Positions 18,470-26,779 of a stretch of DNA of 64,000 nt are shown here, piece after piece; position 1 is the first letter of the stretch; each line of letters starts with the position of its first letter. A program made the translations under genes and the position numbers. The notes beneath the pieces are model-generated. The model was not told where the DNA came from. It saw only the letters and a list, made by a program, of their open reading frames with translations, and did not search any database. Source of the stretch: SZUA-378 sp036652815 (GTDB taxonomy: Bacteria > Bacillota > Clostridia > Lachnospirales > Lachnospiraceae). The DNA lies in contig JAVVVE010000004.1 of the NCBI GenBank assembly GCA_036652815.1, positions 1 through 64,000 on the forward strand. The letters run 5' to 3'.

Positions 18470-19648
18470 CTAATTTTCTTCTAGATCATTCACTTTTACC
18501 CAGGTGTTTTCTTTTGCGGATTCTAAGACTGCTTCAGAAATTAATTCGATAGCATAGCCATCTTTAAAATTAGGGGAGGCCTGTGTTCCTTCCGCAATCG
18601 CTTTGAAAAAATCATAGCATTCTATTATTTTTGTTTCTGTATAGCCAATGCCTAGAGCCGGAATCGGCCACAACCCATCGCCGTATGGATGATTAGGTCC
18701 GGTATAAACCGTTCGAAAACCACGTCTGTCACTACCATCATTTGCAAAGCAAACCTGTAACTCATCACGTCGCTCATAGTTAAAAGCAATAGAGCCTTTG
18801 GTTCCGTGAATCTCAAACGTAATATAATTATTTCTTCCCCAAGCATTTCTGGTAGCTTCGACGGTACCAAACGCACCATTTTTACAGTTTACCATAAAGC
18901 AACATTGATCATCTACATCTACTGTGTCGCGTTTGGTATTGATATCCCCTTTTGTATTTCCCAAGGAGTCTAAAAGACTGGATTGAATAGGTCTTTCTTT
19001 TATATAAGTAGCAGTTCTTGCCATAACGGAGTCAAAATCACCAACTAAATAACGTAGCATATCTACAACATGAGTTCCGATATCTCCAAGGGCACCGCTA
19101 CCACAGATTTTCTTCTGAAATCTCCAGGAGAGAGGGGAATCCGGATCAGCGGACCAATCTTGTAAATAAGTGCCCCTAAAATCAAGGATATCTCCAATGG
19201 CGCCTTCTTCTATATATTTTTTTGCCAATTGAACAGCAGGGGTCTTGCGGTAATTAAAAGCAACTAAAGTAGTAATGTTATTTTCTTTTGCAGCTAAATA
19301 CATTTCTTTTGCCTGTGTAGTGGTAAGTGATAATGGCTTTTCACATAAAATATGTTTTCCGGCTTTTGCGGCCGCAATTGCAATTTCGGCGTGAACATTA
19401 TTAGGGGTACAGATATCAACGACATCTATTTCCGAATTATTAATAACATCATGCCAATCAGTGGAATAGCTTTCAAAAGCAAATTTTTCACAGGCATCTT
19501 TTGCAAGCTCTTCCTGAATATCTACAATCATTTTCTTATATGGAATAGCAGGTGCCGGCCAAAAAAACATAGGCATTCCGGCATAGGCAACCGAATGAGC
19601 TTTGGCCATAAATCCGGCACCAATCAAACCAACGTTTATTTTCTTCAT
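18470..19648 (-). CDS. Gfo/Idh/MocA-family oxidoreductase (regulon copy 1)
   Basis: NAD(P)-dependent dehydrogenase, 392 aa, probably oxidising a sugar, inositol or glycoside at one hydroxyl. Rossmann loop GLIGAGFMAKAH at residues about 6-17, catalytic CEKPLS near 107, the WSADPDSPLSWRFQKK stretch, and GDIGTHVVDMLRYLVGD with the catalytic histidine. It is closely similar along its length to the gene at 25540-26715, including a shared ERPIQ/ERPVQ segment and NAWGRNNYITFE/VE. ATG 19648 follows AAAGGAG by 10 nt. Second gene of the two-gene left arm of the regulon, 26 bp behind an isomerase gene. Strongly AT-rich. Confidence 0.93.
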   Translation of the reverse strand: MKKINVGLIGAGFMAKAHSVAYAGMPMFFWPAPAIPYKKMIVDIQEELAKDACEKFAFESYSTDWHDVINNSEIDVVDICTPNNVHAEIAIAAAKAGKHILCEKPLSLTTTQAKEMYLAAKENNITTLVAFNYRKTPAVQLAKKYIEEGAIGDILDFRGTYLQDWSADPDSPLSWRFQKKICGSGALGDIGTHVVDMLRYLVGDFDSVMARTATYIKERPIQSSLLDSLGNTKGDINTKRDTVDVDDQCCFMVNCKNGAFGTVEATRNAWGRNNYITFEIHGTKGSIAFNYERRDELQVCFANDGSDRRGFRTVYTGPNHPYGDGLWPIPALGIGYTETKIIECYDFFKAIAEGTQASPNFKDGYAIELISEAVLESAKENTWVKVNDLEEN

Positions 19649-19674
19649 ATTAATTATCTCCTTTATATCTTTTT

Positions 19675-20589
19675 TCAAATTACAAATTGTCGCATGTAAC
19701 GGTAACTTAAGTGCAGAGAATCGAGAACTTTTTCTTTGCTTCCTTCAAACGCCTTATCTTCAATTTCGACACAGGAGTATCCATCATATCCAATATCACT
19801 GAGGGCAGAAACATAGCTGCCCCAATCGACATCTCCAAGACCGGGTAGTTTAGGAGACATATAGTCAAGAGGGTATGCCATGATACCAACATCATTTAAT
19901 TTATTCGGATATAGTTTAATATCCTTATAATGGACGTGAAATATTTTATCTTTAAATTCATAGAGAGGCGCAATATAATCTATATTTTGCCACACAAAAT
20001 GAGAAGGATCATAATTTAGCCCAAAACAATCGCTTTGAATTAAAGAAAATGCTTTTCTCCAAATATCAGGTGTTGTAAGCAAATTTTGTCCACCAGGCCA
20101 TTGTTCACAGCCAAAAAGCATCGGACAATTTTCAATTGCAATTTTTACCTTATAGCGTTCTGCTTCTTTTATAATAGGAGCCCATACTTCCTGGAAGACA
20201 ACTAGATTTTCTTCTACGGTTTTATTTTGGATTCTTCCGATAAAAGTAGTAATGGTACCTACACCTAATTTTGGTGCAGTATGGATCATGGATATAAGGT
20301 GCTTTATATAGCAAGCACGTTTATCCAAATCATCGGTTATCGTATTTGGATAATAAGCAAGAGCAGAAATAGCAACCCCCTTTTTTTCACAATAAGCAAC
20401 GATTTCTTCTATTTGCTCATCCTCTAATTCCTCTATACTAATATGGGTTACGCCGGCATAACGGCGGGTAGCTTTTTCTCTTGGCCAACAAGCAACCTCT
20501 ACACATTCATAGCCGATAGAAGCGGCGATATCAATTACTTCCTTAAAATTATAAGTATCGAGAATAGCAGTTACAAAACCTAATTTCAT
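19675..20589 (-). CDS. Sugar phosphate isomerase/epimerase-like TIM-barrel protein (left arm)
   Basis: A 304-aa member of the xylose-isomerase-like TIM-barrel superfamily (AP endonuclease 2 fold; relatives include IolE, IolI and ketose epimerases). Metal-ligand strands are visible: AIENCPMLF (Glu), LNYDPSHFVWQ (Asp/His), HVHYKDIKL (His) and SCVEIEDKAFEG (Glu). The start at ATG 20589 has AAAAGGAG 7 nt upstream. First gene of the left arm, read from the promoter at 20667-20695, whose start region carries the long palindrome. The substrate is unknown; pairing with Gfo/Idh oxidoreductases suggests inositol-like or 3-keto-sugar chemistry. Confidence 0.9.
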   Translation of the reverse strand: MKLGFVTAILDTYNFKEVIDIAASIGYECVEVACWPREKATRRYAGVTHISIEELEDEQIEEIVAYCEKKGVAISALAYYPNTITDDLDKRACYIKHLISMIHTAPKLGVGTITTFIGRIQNKTVEENLVVFQEVWAPIIKEAERYKVKIAIENCPMLFGCEQWPGGQNLLTTPDIWRKAFSLIQSDCFGLNYDPSHFVWQNIDYIAPLYEFKDKIFHVHYKDIKLYPNKLNDVGIMAYPLDYMSPKLPGLGDVDWGSYVSALSDIGYDGYSCVEIEDKAFEGSKEKVLDSLHLSYRYMRQFVI

Positions 20590-20636
20590 AAAATCACTCC
20601 TTTTCCTTGTTAAAATAGTAGGTGAAAAAACTAAAC

Positions 20637-20658
20637 ACAATATTTGCGCAAATATTGT
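20637..20658. promoter_or_regulatory. Operator 1: 22-bp perfect palindrome, core TTTGCGCAAA
   Basis: A perfect 22-bp inverted repeat centred between 20647 and 20648, with arms ACAATATTTGC and its complement. It lies directly downstream of the left-arm -10 box, over the expected transcription start. A CG-centred, even-length palindrome is typical of LacI-family repressor sites. The same core occurs at 20901-20910 and 28885-28894. Predicted repressor: the LacI-type protein at 26770-28815. Confidence 0.82.
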
Positions 20659-20666
20659 ATAAATTC

Positions 20667-20695
20667 ATAGTACTTTATTTAAAAAAGTGTGTCAA
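20667..20695 (-). promoter_or_regulatory. Left-arm promoter (isomerase, oxidoreductase)
   Basis: Minus-strand TTGACA (20690-20695) and TACTAT (20667-20672), 17-bp spacer. Operator 1 starts 9 bp downstream of the -10 box. Confidence 0.8.
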
Positions 20696-20856
20696 GTAAA
20701 TAAAATGAATATTTTTGGAAAATATAGGAAAATTTTCCGATAGAAAAATATAGGCAGAATGGTGTAAGATATAGACAAATCAAAGGCAGAAAACACGCTT
20801 CAAAAGAATGTAACGTGTGCAATATGTACAATAAATATGAAATTTACAAAATATAT

Positions 20857-20885
20857 TTGACATTAAAGCACAAATGCGATAAGAT
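20857..20885 (+). promoter_or_regulatory. Right-arm promoter (isomerase, ABC importer, oxidoreductase)
   Basis: Plus-strand TTGACA (20857-20862) and TAAGAT (20880-20885), 17-bp spacer. Operator 2 begins 15 bp after the -10 box. The 160 bp between the two divergent promoters hold no reading frame that I can support. Confidence 0.8.
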
Positions 20886-20899
20886 TGAGTTATCAAAAA

Positions 20900-20911
20900 A
20901 TTTGCGCAAAT
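20900..20911. promoter_or_regulatory. Operator 2: ATTTGCGCAAAT palindrome
   Basis: A 12-bp perfect palindrome with the same TTTGCGCAAA core as operators 1 and 3, placed just after the expected start of the right-arm transcript and 35 bp before the first start codon. A bound repressor there would block early elongation or initiation. Confidence 0.8.
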
Positions 20912-20945
20912 ATGTGAGAAAATTTTTATGAAAAGGAGAAAAAGA

Positions 20946-21758
20946 ATGAAAATAGGGTATATGACAAACGGATTCGGTCCCTTAGTTGGTGACGGAGCAG
21001 GCGTTACAAGTGTAAAAGACATTCGATATTTAACAATGTGTAATGATGAAGAGGTGTTAAAGCAGATTACGGACATAGGATTTCAGTATATTGAGGTATT
21101 AGAAGGAAACTTGACAAAATACGGAAATGACATTGAAGTATTAAAAGATATGCTCGCAAAATATCATGCAGGAATGATGAGCGTATGTGTTGGTGCTAAT
21201 TTTATTTATCAAGATGCGCTTGAAGATGAAATGCATCATATGGAAACAGTTGCAAGGCTAGCAGAAAAAGTTGGAGTGGAATATGTAGGAATTTGCGGAG
21301 GTGCGATTCGAGCAAAAGGGATACAAGAAGGAGATTATGGGCTTTTAGCAAAAGGACTCGATATGGCAAAAGAAATTTTTGAAAATTATGGAATAAAAGC
21401 TAGTTATCATCCTCACCTAGGTTCTATGGCAGAAGGACCGGATCAGATAGACAAATTATTCTCTTTGACAAAAATAAATATTTGTCCCGATTTGGCACAT
21501 TTAGCAGCAGGTGGGGGAAGTCCATTAGAAATTGTCAGAAAATATTATGACAGGATATCCTTTGTACATTTAAAAGATTTAAATAAAAATGGTTTTGTAC
21601 CATTAGGAACAGGTAATATTGATCTAGAAGGAATTATCGATTTTTTTAAGGAAAAAAGATATAACGGAGATTATTTAGTAGAAGTTGACGGATATACCGG
21701 CAATCCAAGAAAAGCTTGTGAAATTTCCTATAATTATTTAGTCAATAAATTAATTTAG
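20946..21758 (+). CDS. Sugar phosphate isomerase/epimerase-like TIM-barrel protein (right arm)
   Basis: A 270-aa xylose-isomerase-like TIM-barrel protein, smaller than and divergent from the left-arm one. Visible metal-site strands: YVGICGGAIR, ASYHPHLGS (His), ICPDLAHLAAGG (Asp/His), SFVHLKDLNK (His) and YLVEVDGYTG (Glu). ATG 20946 follows AAAGGAG by 8 nt; an in-frame ATG at 20928 lies upstream of that site. First gene of the right arm, 44 bp before the binding-protein gene. Two different isomerases in one regulon suggest two successive steps. Confidence 0.9.
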   Translation: MKIGYMTNGFGPLVGDGAGVTSVKDIRYLTMCNDEEVLKQITDIGFQYIEVLEGNLTKYGNDIEVLKDMLAKYHAGMMSVCVGANFIYQDALEDEMHHMETVARLAEKVGVEYVGICGGAIRAKGIQEGDYGLLAKGLDMAKEIFENYGIKASYHPHLGSMAEGPDQIDKLFSLTKINICPDLAHLAAGGGSPLEIVRKYYDRISFVHLKDLNKNGFVPLGTGNIDLEGIIDFFKEKRYNGDYLVEVDGYTGNPRKACEISYNYLVNKLI

Positions 21759-21802
21759 GAATGCACGATAACCCAAACACTTTTCACATAAGGAGGAAAG
21801 AT

Positions 21803-22987
21803 ATGAAGAAGAAATTAGTGTCACTCATGTTAACAGGATTTATGATTTTTAGTTTAACAGCCTGCGGAGCAAAACCAGCCAATGAAAGTTCGCAAGCAAA
21901 TTCAACAGTAGCAGCTACAGAAGAACCAGCAACAGAAAAGCAAGAACCGACGGTAGAAGCAGAAACAGTGCAACCGGTAGCCTCTGGAGAAATATTATCC
22001 ACCGGACCAAATGGCGAAACGGCAACTCCAGCAGCAGTGATAACACTGACGGATGAAGAAGTTGCAAAAATGAAAGAAGGAAAATATACCGCAGCAATTA
22101 GTTTGCATTACGGCGGAAATGATTGGGCAACCTCGCAATTACAAGGACTAAAAGACCGTTTTGCAGAATTAGGGATTGAAGTTGTAGCAGTAACAGATGC
22201 TGACTTTTCACCAGAACAACAAGTTTCAGACTTAGAGACAATTATGGCGAAAAGTCCGGACATTTTAATCAGCATACCTACAGATGCAACCTCAACAGCA
22301 GATGCATATCAAAGAGTAGCAGATGCCGGAACAAAAATTGTCTTTATGGATAATGTACCAAAAGGATTTACAGCCGGAGATAATTATGTAAGCTGTGTGT
22401 CAGCAGATAACTATGGAAACGGTGTAATTGCCGCAGATTTAATTGGAGAATCCCTTAACGGAGAGGGAAAGATTGGTCTTGTATATTATGATGTGGATTT
22501 CTTTGTAACCAATCAAAGATTAGAAGCTTTCAAAAAAACAATGGAAGAAAAATACCCAAATATTGAAATCGTTTCAGAAATGGGATTCCAGGATGCAAAT
22601 GGATGTGATGTAGTAGGTGATGCTATGATTACACAAAATCCGGATTTGGATGCTATTTTCGCACATTGGGATATTCCGTGCGAAGGCGTATTATCTGCAC
22701 TTAGGGCAGCCGGAAAAGAAGATATTAAATTAAGTACGATTGATTTAGGCAATAATGTTGCAAAAGAAATAGCACAAGGAAATATCCTTGGTTTAGGAGC
22801 ACAACTTCCTTACGATCAAGGAGTTGCAGAAGCAAATTTAGCAGCATATGCTATTTTAGGAAAAGAAGCGCCCGCATATGTGGCAGTTGCCGCAAAGCGT
22901 GTTGATCAATCGAATATCTTAGAAGCATATAAAGATGTGTATCACGTGGAAGCACCTGCTTGGTTAAAAGATGCATTAACAAAATAG
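21803..22987 (+). CDS. Sugar ABC transporter substrate-binding lipoprotein
   Basis: Receptor of the importer encoded just downstream; 394 aa. Signal peptide with lipobox FSLTACG puts the lipid-anchored Cys at residue 20. A Ser/Thr/Glu-rich linker (to about residue 75) leads to a type I periplasmic-binding fold of the RbsB group (YTAAISLHYGGNDWATSQ, ILISIPTDATST, FMDNVPKG, LDAIFAHWDIPCEGVLSALR). ATG 21803 follows AAGGAGG by 6 nt. The C-terminal half of the LacI-type regulator at 26770-28815 aligns with this protein from LTDEEV near residue 87 to the end. A stable hairpin follows the stop. Confidence 0.95.
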   Translation: MKKKLVSLMLTGFMIFSLTACGAKPANESSQANSTVAATEEPATEKQEPTVEAETVQPVASGEILSTGPNGETATPAAVITLTDEEVAKMKEGKYTAAISLHYGGNDWATSQLQGLKDRFAELGIEVVAVTDADFSPEQQVSDLETIMAKSPDILISIPTDATSTADAYQRVADAGTKIVFMDNVPKGFTAGDNYVSCVSADNYGNGVIAADLIGESLNGEGKIGLVYYDVDFFVTNQRLEAFKKTMEEKYPNIEIVSEMGFQDANGCDVVGDAMITQNPDLDAIFAHWDIPCEGVLSALRAAGKEDIKLSTIDLGNNVAKEIAQGNILGLGAQLPYDQGVAEANLAAYAILGKEAPAYVAVAAKRVDQSNILEAYKDVYHVEAPAWLKDALTK

Positions 22988-23003
22988 TTACATACCTCTC
23001 AGA

Positions 23004-23039
23004 GTATGATAAGTCGGTGTCGGTGCCGGCTTATCATAC
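23004..23039 (+). repeat. Intercistronic hairpin behind the binding-protein gene
   Basis: A 14-bp stem (23004-23017 with 23026-23039, one G-T pair) and an 8-nt loop. No T-run follows, so it is not a standard terminator. Such a hairpin between a binding-protein gene and its ATPase gene commonly protects the upstream mRNA from 3' decay and raises receptor levels over the membrane parts; that role is inferred here. Confidence 0.7.
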
Positions 23040-23076
23040 AAAATAAGCGGAAATAAGAGAAGAATAGGTGAATGCG

Positions 23077-24576
23077 ATGAGTCAAAAAATACTGACAATG
23101 AGTGGTATTGAAAAATCCTTTGCTGTTCCTGTTTTAAAAGGAGTAGAATTTTCCTTGAAAAAAGGAGAAATCCATGCGTTGGTTGGAGGAAATGGAGCAG
23201 GAAAATCCACCCTTATGAAAATCATGACTGGTGTTTACAGTAAAGACGCTGGAGAAATATTTATAGATGGCAGCAAAGTAGAAATTAATAATACAAACGA
23301 TGCAAAAGCAAATGGAATAGCAATGATTTATCAAGAATTATCGCTTATTCAAACAATGACAGTTGCGGAAAATATTTTTTTGGGAGAAGAAATTACCCGA
23401 AACGGTATGCGTGATACGAAAGCAATGAATGAACTAGCAAAAAAAATATTGAATGAATTAGGTATTCAGGTAGAACCAGATATCATTGTAAGCCAATTAA
23501 GTGTAGGATTAAGCCAAATGATCGAAATTGCAAAAGCTGTTTCTAAAAAGGCAAAAATTTTAGTTTTTGATGAACCTACGGCATCTCTTTCCGACTCGGA
23601 AACAAAACAACTTTTTAGAATGATGGATGATTTAAAACAAAAAGGTGTTTCTATGGTATATATCTCACATCGAATGAATGAGATCTTAGAAATAGCGGAT
23701 TCCATTACTATATTAAGAGATGGTTTTGTTGTTCATACAGATGATATCAAGAACATAACATTAGAAACGATTATTTCCCACATGTTAGGAAATACCGGTG
23801 GAAAAAAGTTTGACTGGGTAGAAAGAGCATATGATGTTAAAGGAAAAGATTTATTAACGGTAGATCATATTAAAATATCGGAAAAAATAAAAGACATTTC
23901 TTTCTCCTTAAAAAAAGGCGAAATTCTTGGATTGGCTGGTTTAATGGGAAGCGGTCGAACCGAGATATTAGAAACATTATTTGGATTAAGAAAAGCATAT
24001 GAAGGAGCAATAAAGCTAAATGGTAAGCAAATACTGATTAAAAGTCCACAGGATGCAGTCAAATTTGGTTTGGCATTGATACCAGAGGATAGAAGAAAAC
24101 AAGGTCTTGTATCTATTCATACAGTGAAAGAAAATGCTGTATTACCCAGAATTTCCAGGCTTTGTAAAAAGACAGGTATGATAGATGAAAAAAAGGCAAA
24201 TCAAATAGTGGAAGAAAATGTGAAACAGTTAAATATTATAACGGACGGAATTCATAAGAGGATTAATCTACTATCCGGAGGAAACCAGCAAAAAGTGGTA
24301 ATTGCAAAATGGCTTAATATGAATCCGGAAATTATGATGCTCGACGAACCAACCGCAGGTGTGGATATCGGAGCAAAAGTTGAAATTATAGAATTAATGC
24401 GACAATTTGCAGACAAACAAAAGGGGGTTATTTTTGTATCATCGGAAATAAGTGAACTAATGGCGGTTTGTGATCGGATTATTGTTCTATATAATGGAAA
24501 AATCACTGGAGAAATAGCTCGAAAAGAAATAAAGACGGAGGAGGAATTACAACATGCAATTCAGCAAACTAAATAA
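23077..24576 (+). CDS. Sugar ABC transporter ATPase, RbsA/MglA type
   Basis: Energy-coupling subunit with two fused nucleotide-binding domains, 499 aa. First domain: Walker A GGNGAGKST, signature LSVGLSQM, Walker B ILVFDEPTASL. Second domain: degenerate Walker A GLMGSGRTE, signature LSGGNQQK, Walker B IMMLDEPTAGVD. This degenerate second P-loop is normal in the CUT2 family. ATG 23077 has AGGTG 6 nt upstream; an in-frame GTG at 23068 is weaker. It overlaps the permease gene by 23 bases. Confidence 0.95.
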   Translation: MSQKILTMSGIEKSFAVPVLKGVEFSLKKGEIHALVGGNGAGKSTLMKIMTGVYSKDAGEIFIDGSKVEINNTNDAKANGIAMIYQELSLIQTMTVAENIFLGEEITRNGMRDTKAMNELAKKILNELGIQVEPDIIVSQLSVGLSQMIEIAKAVSKKAKILVFDEPTASLSDSETKQLFRMMDDLKQKGVSMVYISHRMNEILEIADSITILRDGFVVHTDDIKNITLETIISHMLGNTGGKKFDWVERAYDVKGKDLLTVDHIKISEKIKDISFSLKKGEILGLAGLMGSGRTEILETLFGLRKAYEGAIKLNGKQILIKSPQDAVKFGLALIPEDRRKQGLVSIHTVKENAVLPRISRLCKKTGMIDEKKANQIVEENVKQLNIITDGIHKRINLLSGGNQQKVVIAKWLNMNPEIMMLDEPTAGVDIGAKVEIIELMRQFADKQKGVIFVSSEISELMAVCDRIIVLYNGKITGEIARKEIKTEEELQHAIQQTK

Positions 24577-25522
24577 CAAGAAACAAACCCAATGGGATAA
24601 ATTCATGGTATATATTATCTTTGTCGGAGTATTCTTACTATTCTCCGCTGCCTTAGGAAATAAAGGTTTTTTAAATTCCAATAATCTTTTAAATATTTTA
24701 AGACAGACAGCAATGATTTCTATTATGGCGGTAGCCGGTGTATTTGTTATGGCAGCAGGACAAATAGATTTAACCGTTGGTGCAGTAGCCGCGATGGCAG
24801 CAATGCTTGTGTCTATGGTATTACAGGCAACAAATTCAATTTCACTTGCACTCATCACAGGGCTTGGATTTGGTTGTTTGATAGGATTTATTAATGGTAT
24901 TTTAGTTACAAAATTAAAACTTCCTGCATTTCTTGCCACCATGGGAATGATGCAGGTAGTAAGAGGAGCAGCTATGTGGGTTACCGATACATCTGCAGTT
25001 CCAATCGATAATTCTACTTTTTGTCAAATATTTGGCATTGGTAATATAGTGGGTATTCCAGTTCTAATTTTATGGACAATTCTCATTTATGTAGTAGGAA
25101 TCGTTATTTTTAACAAAACACCATTTGGACGTCACGTTTTAGCAACAGGAGGAAATGAAACTTCAGCAAAATACAGTGGCATCAATACTGTTAAAGTTAA
25201 AATTACATCTTTTATGATGTCGGGATTATTTGCAGCATTTGCAGGAGTCTTATATGCGGGACGTTTACAAGCCGGTCGATATTCCTATGGAGAAGGCGAT
25301 GAGATGTCTGTAATTGCGGCAGTTGTTCTTGGTGGAACAGCAATGTCAGGAGGAACAGGTTCCGTAATTGGAGCATTATTTGGATCTATTTTAATGGGTA
25401 TGATTAATAATGCACTTATTTTAGCTAATTTAAGCAGTGCACAACAAACCGTAGTAAAAGGTGGCATTATTGTAATTGCAGTGGCAATAAGTAACATTGC
25501 TCAAAAGAAAAAAATAAATTAA
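24554..25522 (+). CDS. Sugar ABC transporter permease, RbsC type
   Basis: Membrane channel subunit of the CUT2 family, 322 aa, with 8-10 hydrophobic helices. Family features: MAAGQIDLTVGAVAAMAAML, KLKLPAFLATMGMMQVVRG, the coupling-loop region ATGGNETSAKYSGINTVKVK, and AAVVLGGTAMSGGTGSVIGA. The start lies 23 bases inside the ATPase gene with GGAGGAGG upstream, so translation is coupled. No second permease gene exists, so it should work as a homodimer. Confidence 0.94.
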   Translation: MQFSKLNNKKQTQWDKFMVYIIFVGVFLLFSAALGNKGFLNSNNLLNILRQTAMISIMAVAGVFVMAAGQIDLTVGAVAAMAAMLVSMVLQATNSISLALITGLGFGCLIGFINGILVTKLKLPAFLATMGMMQVVRGAAMWVTDTSAVPIDNSTFCQIFGIGNIVGIPVLILWTILIYVVGIVIFNKTPFGRHVLATGGNETSAKYSGINTVKVKITSFMMSGLFAAFAGVLYAGRLQAGRYSYGEGDEMSVIAAVVLGGTAMSGGTGSVIGALFGSILMGMINNALILANLSSAQQTVVKGGIIVIAVAISNIAQKKKIN

Positions 25523-25539
25523 ACCAGGAGGATAAAAGT

Positions 25540-26715
25540 ATGAAGAAACTTAATGTAGGATTAGTCGGAGCAGGATTTATGGGAAAGGCACATGTAGTCG
25601 GATATTCAAACATGCCTAAATTATTTTGGCCGGCACCAGCAATGCCTGTTATGAAAACAATTTGTGATATTGTACCAGAAATTGCAGAAGATGCAAAAGA
25701 AAGATTTGGTTTTGAAAAATATTGTACGAATTGGAAAGATATTATTAATGATCCAGACATTGATATTGTCAGTATTTGTACTCCAAATAATGCTCATGCA
25801 GAAATTGCAATCGAAGCATTAAAAGCAGGAAAGCACGTTATTTGTGAAAAGCCGATTTCTTCTAATCTAGAAGATGCAAAAAGAATGGAAGTAGCCGCCA
25901 TAGAGGCAGCTGAAAAAGGGATTATTAGTATGAATGCATACCAATATCGTCGCGTACCGGCTCTTGTATTGGCGAAAAAATTCTTGGATGAAGGTTCTCT
26001 TGGAGAAATCTTAAATATTAGATGTACATATTTGCAAAGCTGGTCTGCCGACCCGGATTCACCGCTTTCCTGGCGTTTTCAAAAGGATATTGCAGGAGCA
26101 GGCACACTAGGAGATATTGCATCCCATGTAATAGATATTGCGCAATATTTATGTGGTGATATTGATGAGGTAGTCTCCATGGTAAAAACATATATTAAGG
26201 AACGTCCAGTTCAAGAAGGTGGCGTTGATTTGTTGGGAACGGTAAAATTAGGGGCAGATGCAAAACGAAAAGCGGTTGATGTAGATGACGAAGACACCTT
26301 TTTAGTTAAATTTAAGAATGGAGCAGTAGGAAGTATAGAAGCAACTAGAAATGCATGGGGAAGAAATAACTATATTACCGTAGAGGTTCACGGAACAGAA
26401 GGTACGGTATGCTTTAACTATGAACGCTTAAATGAACTAAATGTATGTTGGGCAAAAGATGCGGATGACAGAAGAGGCTTTAAAACAATTTATACAGGTC
26501 CAGCTCATTTTTACGGAGATGCAACCTGGAATATACCAGGTATGAATATTGGATACGGAGAATTAAAAGCAATTGAAATGTTTGATTTTATTAGTGCAAT
26601 TGTAAAAAAAGAACAACCGTCTACTAATTTTAAAGTGGGTTGCAGAATTGAAAAAGTATGTCAGGCAGTTTCTAAATCGGCACAATCGAACAAATGGGAA
26701 AAAGTAATTGATTAA
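25540..26715 (+). CDS. Gfo/Idh/MocA-family oxidoreductase (regulon copy 2)
   Basis: A 391-aa dehydrogenase, last gene of the right arm. Rossmann loop GLVGAGFMGKAH, catalytic CEKPIS, WSADPDSPLSWRFQKD, and GDIASHVIDIAQYL with the catalytic histidine. It is a close paralogue of the protein at 18470-19648. Two related dehydrogenases in one regulon would fit an oxidise-then-reduce route, as in epimerisation through a keto intermediate, or two related substrates. ATG follows AGGAGG by 8 nt, 17 bp behind the permease stop. A terminator follows at 26732. Confidence 0.93.
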   Translation: MKKLNVGLVGAGFMGKAHVVGYSNMPKLFWPAPAMPVMKTICDIVPEIAEDAKERFGFEKYCTNWKDIINDPDIDIVSICTPNNAHAEIAIEALKAGKHVICEKPISSNLEDAKRMEVAAIEAAEKGIISMNAYQYRRVPALVLAKKFLDEGSLGEILNIRCTYLQSWSADPDSPLSWRFQKDIAGAGTLGDIASHVIDIAQYLCGDIDEVVSMVKTYIKERPVQEGGVDLLGTVKLGADAKRKAVDVDDEDTFLVKFKNGAVGSIEATRNAWGRNNYITVEVHGTEGTVCFNYERLNELNVCWAKDADDRRGFKTIYTGPAHFYGDATWNIPGMNIGYGELKAIEMFDFISAIVKKEQPSTNFKVGCRIEKVCQAVSKSAQSNKWEKVID

Positions 26716-26731
26716 AAGGAATAGTGTAAAG

Positions 26732-26779
26732 AAAAAGCTAGAGGAAAAGGTTCATTAGGAACCTTTCCTCTAGCTTTTT
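26732..26779. terminator. Shared bidirectional terminator
   Basis: A long stem of AAAAAGCTAGAGGAAA and its complement with an ATTA loop region; A-runs and T-runs on both sides let it work in both directions. It ends the right arm on the plus strand. On the minus strand the stop codon of the LacI-type regulator (TAG, 26770-26772) lies inside the stem. Confidence 0.85.

Noticed and set aside
22988..23076. Hairpin after the receptor gene taken as a full terminator
   Set aside because: No T-run follows and the ATPase gene starts 37 bp later without a promoter that I can see.
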